Below, in pieces: positions 55,954 to 64,000 of a stretch of DNA of 64,000 bases. This stretch comes from Rhizobium leguminosarum (GTDB lineage Bacteria > Pseudomonadota > Alphaproteobacteria > Rhizobiales > Rhizobiaceae), in contig NZ_MZMU01000003.1 in the NCBI RefSeq assembly GCF_004123835.1, positions 1-64,000 on the forward strand. The letters run 5' to 3'. The translations under genes and the position numbers were made by a program. Every line of letters starts with the position of its first letter. Position 1 is the stretch's first letter. The notes under the pieces were generated by a model that searched no databases, was not told the DNA's origin, and saw only the letters and a list, made by a program, of their open reading frames with translations.

Positions 55954-56862
55954 ATGAACAGAACACAGCTCTCGCAACTCGCCGTTCTCGCCGCTGTCTC
56001 GGAGCATCGCAGCTTCCGGGCGGCGGCGAAGGAACTCCTCGTCGCGCCGTCTGCCGTCAGCCATGCGATATCGAGCCTCGAGGAAAGTCTGGGAGTGCGG
56101 CTTCTGGCGCGCACCACCCGCAGCGTCGCGCCGACGGAGGAGGGCCGGCTGCTGCTTGAAAGACTTCGTCCCGCACTCGAGGAGATCGATATTGCCTTGG
56201 AGGCCGTCCGCGATACGCGCGGCAAACCGGCCGGAAACCTGCGCATCACCGCGCCGCGCTTCGCCTCCGATCTGCTGCTCGCCCCGCGCCTCGGCGAGTT
56301 TCTCAACCTCTATCCCGATATCACACTGGAGATCGCCAATGAGGACGGCTTCACCGATATCGTCAAGGAGGGTTTCGATGCCGGTATCCGGCTGGAGGAG
56401 AGCCTGGAAGCCGATATGATCGCAGTCAGGGTCTCGCCCAATCTGACGACGGTGATCGCTGCTTCGCCCGAATATTTCGAGCGTCATCCGAAACCCGAGC
56501 ATCCGCGCGATCTCGTCCATCACCGCTGCATCAAGCGGCGCTTTACCAATGGCTCGATCTATCGCTGGGAGTTCGAAAAGGACGGGCAGGAACTGGTCGT
56601 TTCGGTCGACGGGCCGCTGATCGTCAGCGAGGACCGGCTGGCCCTGCTTGCGGCGATGAACGGCGCGGGCCTTGCCTATCTCTTCGACATGCGCGTTTAC
56701 GCCGAACTGGCGAGCGGCAAGTTGGTGCGGGTGCTGGAGGATTGGTGCGCACCCTATTCCGGGCCGTTTCTCTATTATCCCACCCGGCGGCAGATGCGGC
56801 CGGCGCTACGCGCCTTCATCGATTTCTTTAGATACAGCGAGCAGGATACGGGCGGCCGGTAG
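55954..56862 (+). CDS. LysR-family regulator, probably of the divergent aldo/keto reductase
   Basis: 302 residues; HTH at about 1-60 (HRSFRAAAKELLVAPSAVSHAI), substrate domain from about 90. LysR genes usually control the divergent neighbour, here the aldo/keto reductase. The family subgroup (DsdC/TrpI-like PBP2_CrgA) is suggested by ARTTRSVAPTEEGRLLLERL and by GPLIVSEDRLALLAAMNG. Confidence 0.9.
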   Translation: MNRTQLSQLAVLAAVSEHRSFRAAAKELLVAPSAVSHAISSLEESLGVRLLARTTRSVAPTEEGRLLLERLRPALEEIDIALEAVRDTRGKPAGNLRITAPRFASDLLLAPRLGEFLNLYPDITLEIANEDGFTDIVKEGFDAGIRLEESLEADMIAVRVSPNLTTVIAASPEYFERHPKPEHPRDLVHHRCIKRRFTNGSIYRWEFEKDGQELVVSVDGPLIVSEDRLALLAAMNGAGLAYLFDMRVYAELASGKLVRVLEDWCAPYSGPFLYYPTRRQMRPALRAFIDFFRYSEQDTGGR

Positions 56863-56896
56863 GAATGGGGACAGGCCGCCCGTTCGCATTATTTGA

Positions 56897-57394
56897 TCAG
56901 GCAGCCTTTGCCTTCTGGTTCGCCGCCGTGGTGGCGAGCTGGGAGAGGGTCTTGTCGGTGGCCGTTTCCTCCTGCAGCGTCTGATCGAGCAGGCGGACGG
57001 CATCCTTGAGGCCGAGCGTCGCGGCCCAGGTCTTCAGCGTGCCGTAGCGGGCGATTTCATAATGCTCGACGGCCTGGGCAGCCGAAATCAGGCCGGCATC
57101 GAGAGCCACCGTGCCCTTGAATTCCTCCATGATTTCCTCGCCCTCGGCGATAATGCCCTGGATCGCCTCGCAGGTCTTGCCCTGGGCGCGTTTGCCGATC
57201 AGCTCGAAAACCTGCTGCAGGCGTTCGACCTGAGCTTCGGTTTCCTCGCGGTGTTTTTCGAAGCCCTTCTTCAGTTCGGGGGATTGGGCGGCGCGCGCCA
57301 TCTTCGGCAGAGCGCGCAATATCTGTCGTTCAGCAAAGTAGATGTCCTTGAGCGTATCGTGGAATAGATCTTCCAACGTCTTTTCCTTGGCCAT
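56897..57394 (-). CDS. Ferritin-like DUF892 (YciE/YciF-type) protein
   Basis: 165 residues. The DUF892 signature LEDLFHDTLKDIYFAERQIL begins the helical bundle, and Glu residues (E-x-x-H in YEIARYGTLKTWA, HREETEAQVERLQQ) match diiron positions. These proteins are general-stress induced in enterobacteria. A short Lys/Ala tail ends the protein. Confidence 0.9.
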   Translation of the reverse strand: MAKEKTLEDLFHDTLKDIYFAERQILRALPKMARAAQSPELKKGFEKHREETEAQVERLQQVFELIGKRAQGKTCEAIQGIIAEGEEIMEEFKGTVALDAGLISAAQAVEHYEIARYGTLKTWAATLGLKDAVRLLDQTLQEETATDKTLSQLATTAANQKAKAA

Positions 57395-57544
57395 TTTCTC
57401 GATCCTTGTTCTGGGGAAAACCGCGAATGCGGCGACACATTAAGAAGCGAAGATCGCGCTAATTGTTCCCGATCGATTTCGGGTGGACTGGAAATCTGCT
57501 CCGGGCGATGATTCCTGCCGTGGATATGGGAAGAAGATAAAGTC

Positions 57545-58162
57545 ATGCGAAAGCCGAATTCGATGAAGGGTCTGGAGGATCTCGGCCGCGTGCGGCTGTC
57601 GCAAAACTTCTTCCTTCGCGATTTCCTGCATTCCGAAATCGCCGATTTCTATCGCATCCCCAATATCCCCGAGGATCCGGATCTGGCGATCGAGGCGGGC
57701 AAAAGGCTCTGCGAGGACTTGCTGGAGCCGCTGCAGGCGACGTTCGGGCGTCTGCACATCCGTTCCGGCTATCGTTCGCCCGCGGTCAACAGGTTCGGCA
57801 ACGAGAACAAACTGAACTGCTCGACCAACGCCGCCACCGCCGCGCATCACATCTGGGATATGAGGGATTTTGACGGCTGCATGGGTGCAGCCGTCTGCAT
57901 CGCAGTGCCGTGGATGGTCGACCATTACCACGATGAAAGCGACTGGCAGCGGCTCGCCTGGTGGGTTCACGACCACCTGCCTTATGCCTCGCTTTGCTTC
58001 TTCCCGAAGCTCTGGGCCTTCAATATCCAGTGGCACGAACGGCCGAAACGGCTGATCCAGAGCTATATCAGTCCGCGCGGCATCCTGACCAAGGCGGGTA
58101 TGGCGAACTGGCAGGGTGATCATTCCGAATGGTATGAGGGATTTCCCAAGTTCAGAAGCTGA
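57545..58162 (+). CDS. Putative M15-like peptidase domain protein
   Basis: 205 residues; the start has AGATAAAGTC upstream, a weak site. Motifs resembling D-Ala-D-Ala metallopeptidases (M15) are HIRSGYRSPAVNRFG, TAAHHIWDMRDFDG (His and Asp metal ligands) and IQWHERPKR (third His). No signal peptide. The middle contains an unusual Trp/His-rich part (PWMVDHYHDESDWQRLAWW). Identification as a zinc peptidase is a motif-level guess. Confidence 0.55.
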   Translation: MRKPNSMKGLEDLGRVRLSQNFFLRDFLHSEIADFYRIPNIPEDPDLAIEAGKRLCEDLLEPLQATFGRLHIRSGYRSPAVNRFGNENKLNCSTNAATAAHHIWDMRDFDGCMGAAVCIAVPWMVDHYHDESDWQRLAWWVHDHLPYASLCFFPKLWAFNIQWHERPKRLIQSYISPRGILTKAGMANWQGDHSEWYEGFPKFRS

Positions 58163-58595
58163 TCCGATAGCGGATATGGCCGTCGCTCTCGACATAGCTG
58201 TCATAGAGCGCTCGCGCGGTTCTGTTCTGCTCACTCGTATGCCAGTAGAGCCGCGACCAGCCCTTGGCTCTGCAGGTCGAAACGAGATCGTCCATCAGCG
58301 CCCGCCCGACGCCTTTGCCGCGCGCATCGGCATCGACGAACAGGTCTTCGAGATAGCAGTCCCTGCCGCGGATCCACGTGCCCTCATGGGTGAGATAGAG
58401 CGCAAATCCCATGGTCCTGCCGTCGATTTCGGCGACACGCATCGCGATTGCCGACGCCGGATCGAAGACTCGGCGCCATGTGGAATCGGTGATATCGGCA
58501 TCGACCGTGACGTCGTAAAAGGTGAGATAGGCCGCCCAGAGCTCGCGCCAGCGGGCTTCGTCCTCAGGGCGGGCATCACGTATCGTCACGGTCAT
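58152..58595 (-). CDS. GNAT-family acetyltransferase
   Basis: 147 residues. Motif A is LFVDADARGKGVGRALMDDL and motif B WHTSEQNRTARALYDSY. Substrate unknown. Its 3' end overlaps the end of the M15-like gene by 11 bp on the opposite strand. It sits 14 bases downstream of the aldo/keto reductase gene on the same strand. Confidence 0.88.
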   Translation of the reverse strand: MTVTIRDARPEDEARWRELWAAYLTFYDVTVDADITDSTWRRVFDPASAIAMRVAEIDGRTMGFALYLTHEGTWIRGRDCYLEDLFVDADARGKGVGRALMDDLVSTCRAKGWSRLYWHTSEQNRTARALYDSYVESDGHIRYRISF

Positions 58596-58609
58596 GGTGT
58601 CTCCTTCTT

Positions 58610-59557
58610 TCAGGCGCCGGCTTCGTCAAGCAGCGCCATCGCCTCACCGGAAAGCGCAAGTGTCGCCGATTTTGCCAGGCTTTCAAGCTGCGAAAGGCTG
58701 GTCGCGCTGGCGATCGGCGCCGTCACGCCCTTCTTGCGCAGCAGCCAGGCGAGCGAAATTTCTGCCGGCGCTGCACCGGTCTCGGCCGAAACCCTGTCGA
58801 GCGCGGCCAGGATTCGCAGGCCCTTGTCGTCGAGATATTTCGAAACCCGGCCTTCGCGTGCGCGGCCTTGCGTATCGGACTTGCTGCGGTATTTACCAGT
58901 GAGGAAGCCGGCGGCGAGGCTGAAATAGGTGATGACGCCGATGTCTTCTTTGACGCAGAGATCGGCAAGCGGCCCCTCGAAGCTCGCGCGCTCATAGAGA
59001 TTATATTCCGGCTGCAACACATCGTAACGCGGCAATCCGGCTTCTTCGGCAGCGTCGAAGGAAGCCTGAAGGAGTTTAGCATCATAATTCGAGCAGCCAA
59101 TGGCGCGGATCTTGCCCTGCTGCTTCAGCTTGGCATAGGCGCCAAGCGTTTCCTCGTGCGGCGTATCTTCATCCGGCCAGTGCGAGAGATAGAGGTCGAT
59201 ATAGTCGGTCTGCAACCGGCGTAGCGAATCCTCGACCGCTTTCAGGATATAAGTCTCCTTTAGCGTCTTTCCCTGCCCCATGTCGGAGCCGACCTTGGTG
59301 ACGATAACGGCTTTGTCGCGGGAGATCTTGGTTTGGTTTAGCCAGCGCCCGATGATCTCCTCGGAATCGCCGCCCCTGTTGCCCGGAACCCATGAGGAAT
59401 AGACATCGGCCGTATCGATCGTGTTCATGCCCGCTTCGAAGAAGGCGTCGAGAATGGCGAAGGATGTTTTCTCGTCAGCCGTCCAGCCGAAGACATTGCC
59501 GCCGATGACGATCGGCGCGACCGAAAGACCTGTTTTTCCAAGCCGGCGCATTTCCAT
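58610..59557 (-). CDS. Aldo/keto reductase (second)
   Basis: 315 residues from [15 protein letters not shown] at 59557; an upstream in-frame extension to 59824 overlaps the oxidoreductase gene and is rejected. Tetrad: Asp and Tyr in [12 protein letters not shown], Lys in [14 protein letters not shown], His in [12 protein letters not shown]. It resembles YajO/oxidoreductase-type AKRs. It is divergent from the Gfo/Idh/MocA gene, suggesting related sugar-type substrates. Confidence 0.9.
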   Translation of the reverse strand: MEMRRLGKTGLSVAPIVIGGNVFGWTADEKTSFAILDAFFEAGMNTIDTADVYSSWVPGNRGGDSEEIIGRWLNQTKISRDKAVIVTKVGSDMGQGKTLKETYILKAVEDSLRRLQTDYIDLYLSHWPDEDTPHEETLGAYAKLKQQGKIRAIGCSNYDAKLLQASFDAAEEAGLPRYDVLQPEYNLYERASFEGPLADLCVKEDIGVITYFSLAAGFLTGKYRSKSDTQGRAREGRVSKYLDDKGLRILAALDRVSAETGAAPAEISLAWLLRKKGVTAPIASATSLSQLESLAKSATLALSGEAMALLDEAGA

Positions 59558-59735
59558 GACGCTCTCCAGAAGTGTGAAAGAATTGAAATCGCGGATACGG
59601 CAGAACGCCGCCCTGACCAACTTAGTGCGATCCGCGCATCCGGGAAGGCAAACTTGCGTGATTTCAGGCCGCGCCATTGCGCCGCAGCTAAGGCCTGAAT
59701 ATGGTTCGCGGAAATCAGTTCGGGAGACTTGGATC

Positions 59736-60722
59736 ATGCTACGTTTCGGTATCATTTCAACGGCGAAGATCGGCCGCGACAATGTCGTTCCGGCGATCCA
59801 GGATGCGGAGAATTGCGTCGTCACGGCGATTGCCAGCCGTGATCTGGCGCGCGCAAGGGAGATGGCTGACCGCTTCTCGGTGCCACATGCCTTCGGCTCC
59901 TACGAGGAGATGCTGGCCTCCGACGTCATCGATGCCGTCTACATTCCGCTGCCGACCTCGCAGCATATCGAATGGTCGATCAAGGCGGCAGGTGCCGGCA
60001 AGCACGTGCTCTGCGAAAAGCCCTTAGCGCTCAAGGCCGGCGATATCGACGATCTGATCGCCGCCCGCGACCGCAACCGGGTGGTGGTCACCGAAGCCTA
60101 TATGATCACCTATTCGCCGGTCTGGCAGAAAGTGCGCTCGCTGATCGACGAGGGCGCTATCGGTTCGCTCAGGCATGTGCAGGGCGCCTTCACCTATTTC
60201 AACCGCGACCCCGCCAATATGCGCAACGTCCCCGAGCTCGGCGGCGGCGGCCTTCCCGATATCGGCGTCTATCCCGTTATGGGCACGCGTTTTTCCACCG
60301 GCAAGGAGCCGCTCTGGATCCAGGCGATCACCGAGCGCGATCCGGATTTCGGCACGGATATCTATTCGAGCGTCAAGGCCGATTTCGGCGATTTCGAGCT
60401 GAGCTTCTATATCTCGACGCAGATGGCCAACCGCCAGGTCATGGTCTTCCACGGCACCGAAGGGTACATCGAGGTCAAATCGCCGTTCAACGCCAATCGC
60501 TGGGGGCCGGAAGAGATCGAGCTTGCCGACCGCAGCCACACTGAATCGCGCATCTTCCGCTTCCAGGACAGCCGCCAGTACAAGCGGCAGGTCGAGGCCT
60601 TCGCCCGGGCGGTGACGAACGGCAAGGAAGAGATCGTCACGCTCGAAAATTCGAAGCTGAACCAGAAGGTGATCGATGCGATCTACCGGGCCAGCGAGAA
60701 GGACGGCTGGGAGGCAGTTTGA
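59736..60722 (+). CDS. Gfo/Idh/MocA-family NAD(P)-dependent oxidoreductase
   Basis: 328 residues from ATG 59736 (GGGAGACTTGGATC upstream); a longer frame to 59421 is antisense to the reductase gene and rejected. Rossmann N-domain ([18 protein letters not shown]) with the family motif [13 protein letters not shown] (catalytic Lys), then the C-domain with [18 protein letters not shown] (conserved Asp/Tyr-like position). Oxidises sugars or inositol-like polyols. Its stop abuts the convergent gtrA-like gene. Confidence 0.9.
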   Translation: MLRFGIISTAKIGRDNVVPAIQDAENCVVTAIASRDLARAREMADRFSVPHAFGSYEEMLASDVIDAVYIPLPTSQHIEWSIKAAGAGKHVLCEKPLALKAGDIDDLIAARDRNRVVVTEAYMITYSPVWQKVRSLIDEGAIGSLRHVQGAFTYFNRDPANMRNVPELGGGGLPDIGVYPVMGTRFSTGKEPLWIQAITERDPDFGTDIYSSVKADFGDFELSFYISTQMANRQVMVFHGTEGYIEVKSPFNANRWGPEEIELADRSHTESRIFRFQDSRQYKRQVEAFARAVTNGKEEIVTLENSKLNQKVIDAIYRASEKDGWEAV

Positions 60723-61100
60723 TCACTCGGCGCGGAAGACGAAGCGCGAATAGCCGAAGAAGGTGAAGATCATCGAGGCGATGCTGGCGATCACCATGGC
60801 CGCCAGCGGCTGAAGCGCCGGCAGCGACAGCAGCAGCGCGGAATAGAGCCCGTAATTGACGAGCGCTGCCGTCACCCCGACCGAGCCGTAGCGGAAGCCT
60901 TCGGCGGCAAGCGAACGGCCGGAGCGATCGAAGGTGAAGCGGCGGTTGAAAGCCCAGGTCGCGGCCATCGCGAAGGCGATCGCGATGAGCCGTGCCAGAA
61001 AAGGCCCGAGCGGCGTCAGCGCGAGCAGCGCCAACAGGATGCCGGCATCGACGAGGAAGCCGATGCCGCCTGCGATGGCGAAGCGGATGAGCTTTCTCAT
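60723..61100 (-). CDS. GtrA-family membrane protein
   Basis: 125 residues with four membrane helices (FAIAGGIGFLVDAGILLALL first). GtrA proteins are proposed flippases for polyprenyl-phosphate sugars in serotype conversion and cell-wall glycan assembly. The start overlaps the stop of the GT2 gene (ATGA), so the pair is translationally coupled. Confidence 0.9.
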   Translation of the reverse strand: MRKLIRFAIAGGIGFLVDAGILLALLALTPLGPFLARLIAIAFAMAATWAFNRRFTFDRSGRSLAAEGFRYGSVGVTAALVNYGLYSALLLSLPALQPLAAMVIASIASMIFTFFGYSRFVFRAE

Positions 61101-62104
61101 GCCGCATCCGCCTTGCCGGGACGCGCGCGAGAGACCGGCCCTGCGTCGCTGAGCGGCGCCTTCAACGCGCTCGGCCTCTCCAGGCCCATATAATGGATAC
61201 GGAGCTGTTCGGCGCGGGCGCGCGCGACGGAATCCAGGATGACGCCGGCGGTAAACAGCATGAAGGAAATCATCATCAGCGCCGTCGACAGCACCCAGGT
61301 CGGCATGCGGCTGACGAGACCCGTTTCGAAATATTCCGCCAGCACCGGCGCCATGAAGCCGAGGCTCGCCAGCATGAAGGTGGCGCTGATCGCGCTGAAA
61401 AAGGCGAAGGGCCGGGTTTCCTTCATCAGCATCGCGAACATCCAGAGGATCTTGGCGCCGTCGCGAAATGTCGAAAGCTTGGAATGCGAGCCTTCCGGCC
61501 GGCGGCCGTAGTCGAGCTCCAGCTCGCTGACCGGCAGCTTCAGCCGGGAGGCATGCACGGACATCTCGGTTTCGATTTCGAAGCCGCCTGATACCGCCGG
61601 GAAGCTTTTGACAAAGCGGCGCGAAAACGCGCGGTAGCCGGAAAAGATATCGGTGAAGTCGGGGCCGAAGATCATCCGGTAGAGCAGGTTGAAAAGCCGG
61701 TTGCCGAGCGCATGGCCCTGACGACCGGCATCGGCGTGCACACCGCGCCTGGTCCCGACCACCATGTCGGCGCGCTCGGTCAGAAGCGTGCGCACCAGTT
61801 CCTCGGCATCCTCAGGCGCATAGGTGCCGTCGCCGTCGGCGATGATGTAGATGTCGGCGTCGATATCGGCAAACATGCGGCGCACGACATGGCCCTTGCC
61901 CTGACGGCGCTCGCGCACGACATGCGCGCCGGCAAGCATTGCCTGCAGCGCGGTGCCGTCGGTGGAATTATTGTCGTAGACGTGGATCGCAGCATCGGGC
62001 AGCGTCGCCCGGAAACCCTGCACGACAGCGCCGATCGTCGCGGCTTCATTATAGCAGGGGAGCAGGACGGCAATATTCAGATTATCGGTACGCGATCGGG
62101 CCAT
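61097..62104 (-). CDS. GT2 glycosyltransferase, dolichol/polyprenyl-phosphate-sugar synthase type
   Basis: 335 residues. The GT-A domain carries LLPCYNEAATI, DNNSTDGT and the metal motif IIADGDGTY; two or more C-terminal helices (about 235-300) anchor it. It resembles synthases of lipid-linked glucose or mannose (GtrB/DPM-like), which supply sugar donors to GT-C enzymes; a GT-C-like protein is encoded divergently 159 bases away. Confidence 0.88.
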   Translation of the reverse strand: MARSRTDNLNIAVLLPCYNEAATIGAVVQGFRATLPDAAIHVYDNNSTDGTALQAMLAGAHVVRERRQGKGHVVRRMFADIDADIYIIADGDGTYAPEDAEELVRTLLTERADMVVGTRRGVHADAGRQGHALGNRLFNLLYRMIFGPDFTDIFSGYRAFSRRFVKSFPAVSGGFEIETEMSVHASRLKLPVSELELDYGRRPEGSHSKLSTFRDGAKILWMFAMLMKETRPFAFFSAISATFMLASLGFMAPVLAEYFETGLVSRMPTWVLSTALMMISFMLFTAGVILDSVARARAEQLRIHYMGLERPSALKAPLSDAGPVSRARPGKADAA

Positions 62105-62263
62105 GACTCTACTCGTTACACTTAAAGCCGCGCTCAGCCTAAATCATGCGCCGTTAATAAGACCCTATGACGCAGGCAAAATCAGCGGCTGCCACAAACG
62201 GCTTTACACTTTCTTGATCGGCGGCGGCTAAAGTTCGGGTATCGAAACGAACCGCTAACCACA

Positions 62264-64000
62264 ATGAACGCTGTGCAGCCGATCCCTCATGCATCCTCCG
62301 CGATCGACGCTCCCAGGGGCGGGCTGCGCGACCTGCTGACGCGTCTCTGGCCAACCGTCATCGCCTATTGCGTCATCCTTGCCGCCGCCATCCTCATCAC
62401 CAAGCTCTCCGGCGCCACCGACTATGTCGGGCCTGACAATGATGACGGAATGCGTCTCGTCGAGGTTCGCGATTTTCTGGCCGGGCAGGGCTGGTTCGAT
62501 CTGATGCAATATCGTCTCGGCCTCGACGGCGGCACGCTGATGCATTGGTCGCGGCTGATCGATCTGCCGATCGCCTCGCTGATCTGGTTCTTTGGCCTGT
62601 TTGCGCCCCGCGAGACGGCCGAAGCGCTGGCGCTCGCCGTCTGGCCGGTATCGCTCATCCTGCCCGCCATGCTCGCCATGGCGGTTGCCGGCCGGCGCAT
62701 CGGCGGTGTTGCCGCCATGCATATCAGTCTCGGCTTGACCGGTCTTGCGATCTACACCGGAAACCGCTTCGCGCCGGGCGCCATCGATCATCACAATGCG
62801 CAGCTGGCGCTGGTCGCGACGATGATCGCGATGCTGCTGGATCCAGAGCGTCGCGCCCGGAGCTATGCGATTGCCGGCATCGCGGCTGCCATCGCCATTG
62901 CCATCGGCGCCGAGACGACCCCCTTCGTCGCCGCCGTCTGCCTGACCATCGCCCTGCTCTGGGCATGGGAGGGCGAAAATTTCGCCGCCGCCGCCGAGGC
63001 CTTCGGGCTGGCGCTGGCGATTGCGATCAGCATCCTTTTCTTCGCAACGGTGCCGCCCCGGCTTTATTCGACGGTCACCTGCGACAATCTCTCGCTCGGC
63101 TATTACAGCCTGGCGGCGATCGGCGGCGGGTTACTGTTGTTTTCGGCGGTTTTTGCCAGCCGCTTGCGCCGGCCCTTGCGCTTTGCCGCACTCGCCGTCG
63201 TCGGCGCCGGCGTTCTCGGTTCGGCGATCGTGATCGCACCGCAATGCCTGAGCGATCCGCTGGCCGGTCTCGACCCGATGCTGGTCGAGCTCTGGCTCAG
63301 AAATGTTTCGGAAGCGCAGTCGATTTTCGCTCTCGGGCGCACCGATCTCTTCTCGATCGGTGGCTTCTATGCGGCCGGCCTGTTCGGCATCGCCGTCTGC
63401 ATCTTCCGCGTCGTTCAGCGTGACCGCGTGCAAATCCATCTGATCCTGCTCTTCCTGCTGATGACGAGCTGGGCAATCGCGCTGGTTCAGGTGCGCGGTT
63501 CCACCTTCTCGAACCTGATCTCCATCCTGCCGCTTGCCCTGTTGATTATAGATGTCCGCCGCATCTCCAACGGCGACAGCGAGAATGTCGCGGCCGCCTT
63601 CGTCTATATCGTGACCGTGCTCGCCAGCGCTCCGGCCGCCTGGGCCGTCGGCGGCGGATTTGTCTCGCTGCAGATGGAGAATGCTGCGCAGAAGAAGGGG
63701 GCAGAGCCGGCAAAGAAGATTTCCTGCACATCGCAAGCGGCGCTGGCGCCGCTCGCCGCGCTACCGGCCGGACTGATCTCGGCGCCGTCGGAAATGGGCG
63801 TGCCCATCCTCCGCTTCACCGCGAACCGGGTTCTCTCCGCGCCTTATCATCGCAATCAGGGCGGCATGCTGACGGAGCTGCATATCGGCATGGCCGAGCC
63901 GCAGGAGGCGGAAGCCTTCCTGAAGGGGACTGGTGTGACCGTACTTGCCTTCTGCCCCGGCGACCTGCAGACACGCGAGATCACCAAGCTGAAGCCGGAT
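62264..64000 (+). CDS. Large membrane protein, putative GT-C glycosyltransferase (incomplete at window end)
   Basis: Open from ATG 62264 to the last base, 579 codons with no stop. After a short N-terminus comes a helix (TVIAYCVILAAAILI), then a periplasmic loop with DYVGPDNDDGMRLVEVRD and MHWSRLIDLPIA; Asp-rich first-loop motifs like this are where GT-C/oligosaccharyltransferase enzymes bind metal and donor lipid. A later GAIDHHNAQLALV loop is also conserved-looking. About ten further helices precede a soluble C-part. Function is inferred from topology and the GtrA/GT2 neighbours. Confidence 0.7.
   Translation, partial: MNAVQPIPHASSAIDAPRGGLRDLLTRLWPTVIAYCVILAAAILITKLSGATDYVGPDNDDGMRLVEVRDFLAGQGWFDLMQYRLGLDGGTLMHWSRLIDLPIASLIWFFGLFAPRETAEALALAVWPVSLILPAMLAMAVAGRRIGGVAAMHISLGLTGLAIYTGNRFAPGAIDHHNAQLALVATMIAMLLDPERRARSYAIAGIAAAIAIAIGAETTPFVAAVCLTIALLWAWEGENFAAAAEAFGLALAIAISILFFATVPPRLYSTVTCDNLSLGYYSLAAIGGGLLLFSAVFASRLRRPLRFAALAVVGAGVLGSAIVIAPQCLSDPLAGLDPMLVELWLRNVSEAQSIFALGRTDLFSIGGFYAAGLFGIAVCIFRVVQRDRVQIHLILLFLLMTSWAIALVQVRGSTFSNLISILPLALLIIDVRRISNGDSENVAAAFVYIVTVLASAPAAWAVGGGFVSLQMENAAQKKGAEPAKKISCTSQAALAPLAALPAGLISAPSEMGVPILRFTANRVLSAPYHRNQGGMLTELHIGMAEPQEAEAFLKGTGVTVLAFCPGDLQTREITKLKPD

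Overview
The window looks like chromosome of a Rhizobium (R. etli / R. leguminosarum type). This is inferred from gene content, high GC, an Irr-type iron box before an mbfA-like gene, BA14K and transglutaminase-like rhizobial proteins, and several families of rhizobial intergenic palindromes. No rRNA genes and no CRISPR array were seen. One tRNA gene, tRNA-Leu(CAG), is present. Housekeeping genes are lepA, infC-rpmI-rplT, pheS-pheT, purU and recX.

Layout. 1-0.13 kb: tail of an IS481-type transposase. 0.2-4 kb: TadD-like TPR lipoprotein, M17 aminopeptidase, MarR regulator, NlpC/P60 hydrolase. 4-11.3 kb (minus strand): a P1-family (Ntn) peptidase, a LysR regulator, a family-5 binding protein, two Dpp/Opp-type permeases and an amidase-signature enzyme, which together suggest import and hydrolysis of an amide or peptide; no ATPase gene is present. 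12.3-16.2 kb: a 973-residue fusion of kinase, M23-like and PLP-enzyme domains, then purU. 16.4-21.7 kb: a polysaccharide locus (acyltransferase, polymerase/ligase-like membrane protein, GH5 glycanase, divergent Wzz/GumC protein). 21.8-26.1 kb: small secreted proteins, a region with three near-identical palindromes, the tRNA, and small enzymes.

26.1-37.9 kb is the most accessory-looking part: four divergent enolase-superfamily (sugar-acid dehydratase type) genes, a complete MalFGK-type ABC importer, an RraA-family aldolase-like gene and a GntR/FCD regulator. It is bordered on the left by a transposase remnant and on the right by the first 43 codons of a ccdA-type antitoxin gene that still has its operator-like palindrome. 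I read it as a horizontally acquired sugar-acid uptake and catabolism island inserted beside lepA. Dehydratases would make 2-keto-3-deoxy acids and the RraA-type protein could cleave one of them; substrates cannot be told from sequence.

38-49 kb: lepA, a TenA-like protein, XRE-cupin regulator, GNAT, HAD phosphatase, acetylpolyamine amidohydrolase, recX, an EamA exporter, divergent truncated haemoglobin and mbfA (Irr box), a repeat-rich intergenic region, transglutaminase-like protease, alpha/beta hydrolase. 49-54.3 kb: infC (ATT start)-rpmI-rplT and pheST. 54.3-60.7 kb: two aldo/keto reductases, a LysR regulator, a DUF892 protein, an M15-like protein, GNAT, Gfo/Idh/MocA oxidoreductase. 60.7-64 kb: GtrA, GT2 glycosyltransferase and a divergent large membrane protein of GT-C appearance that runs off the window.
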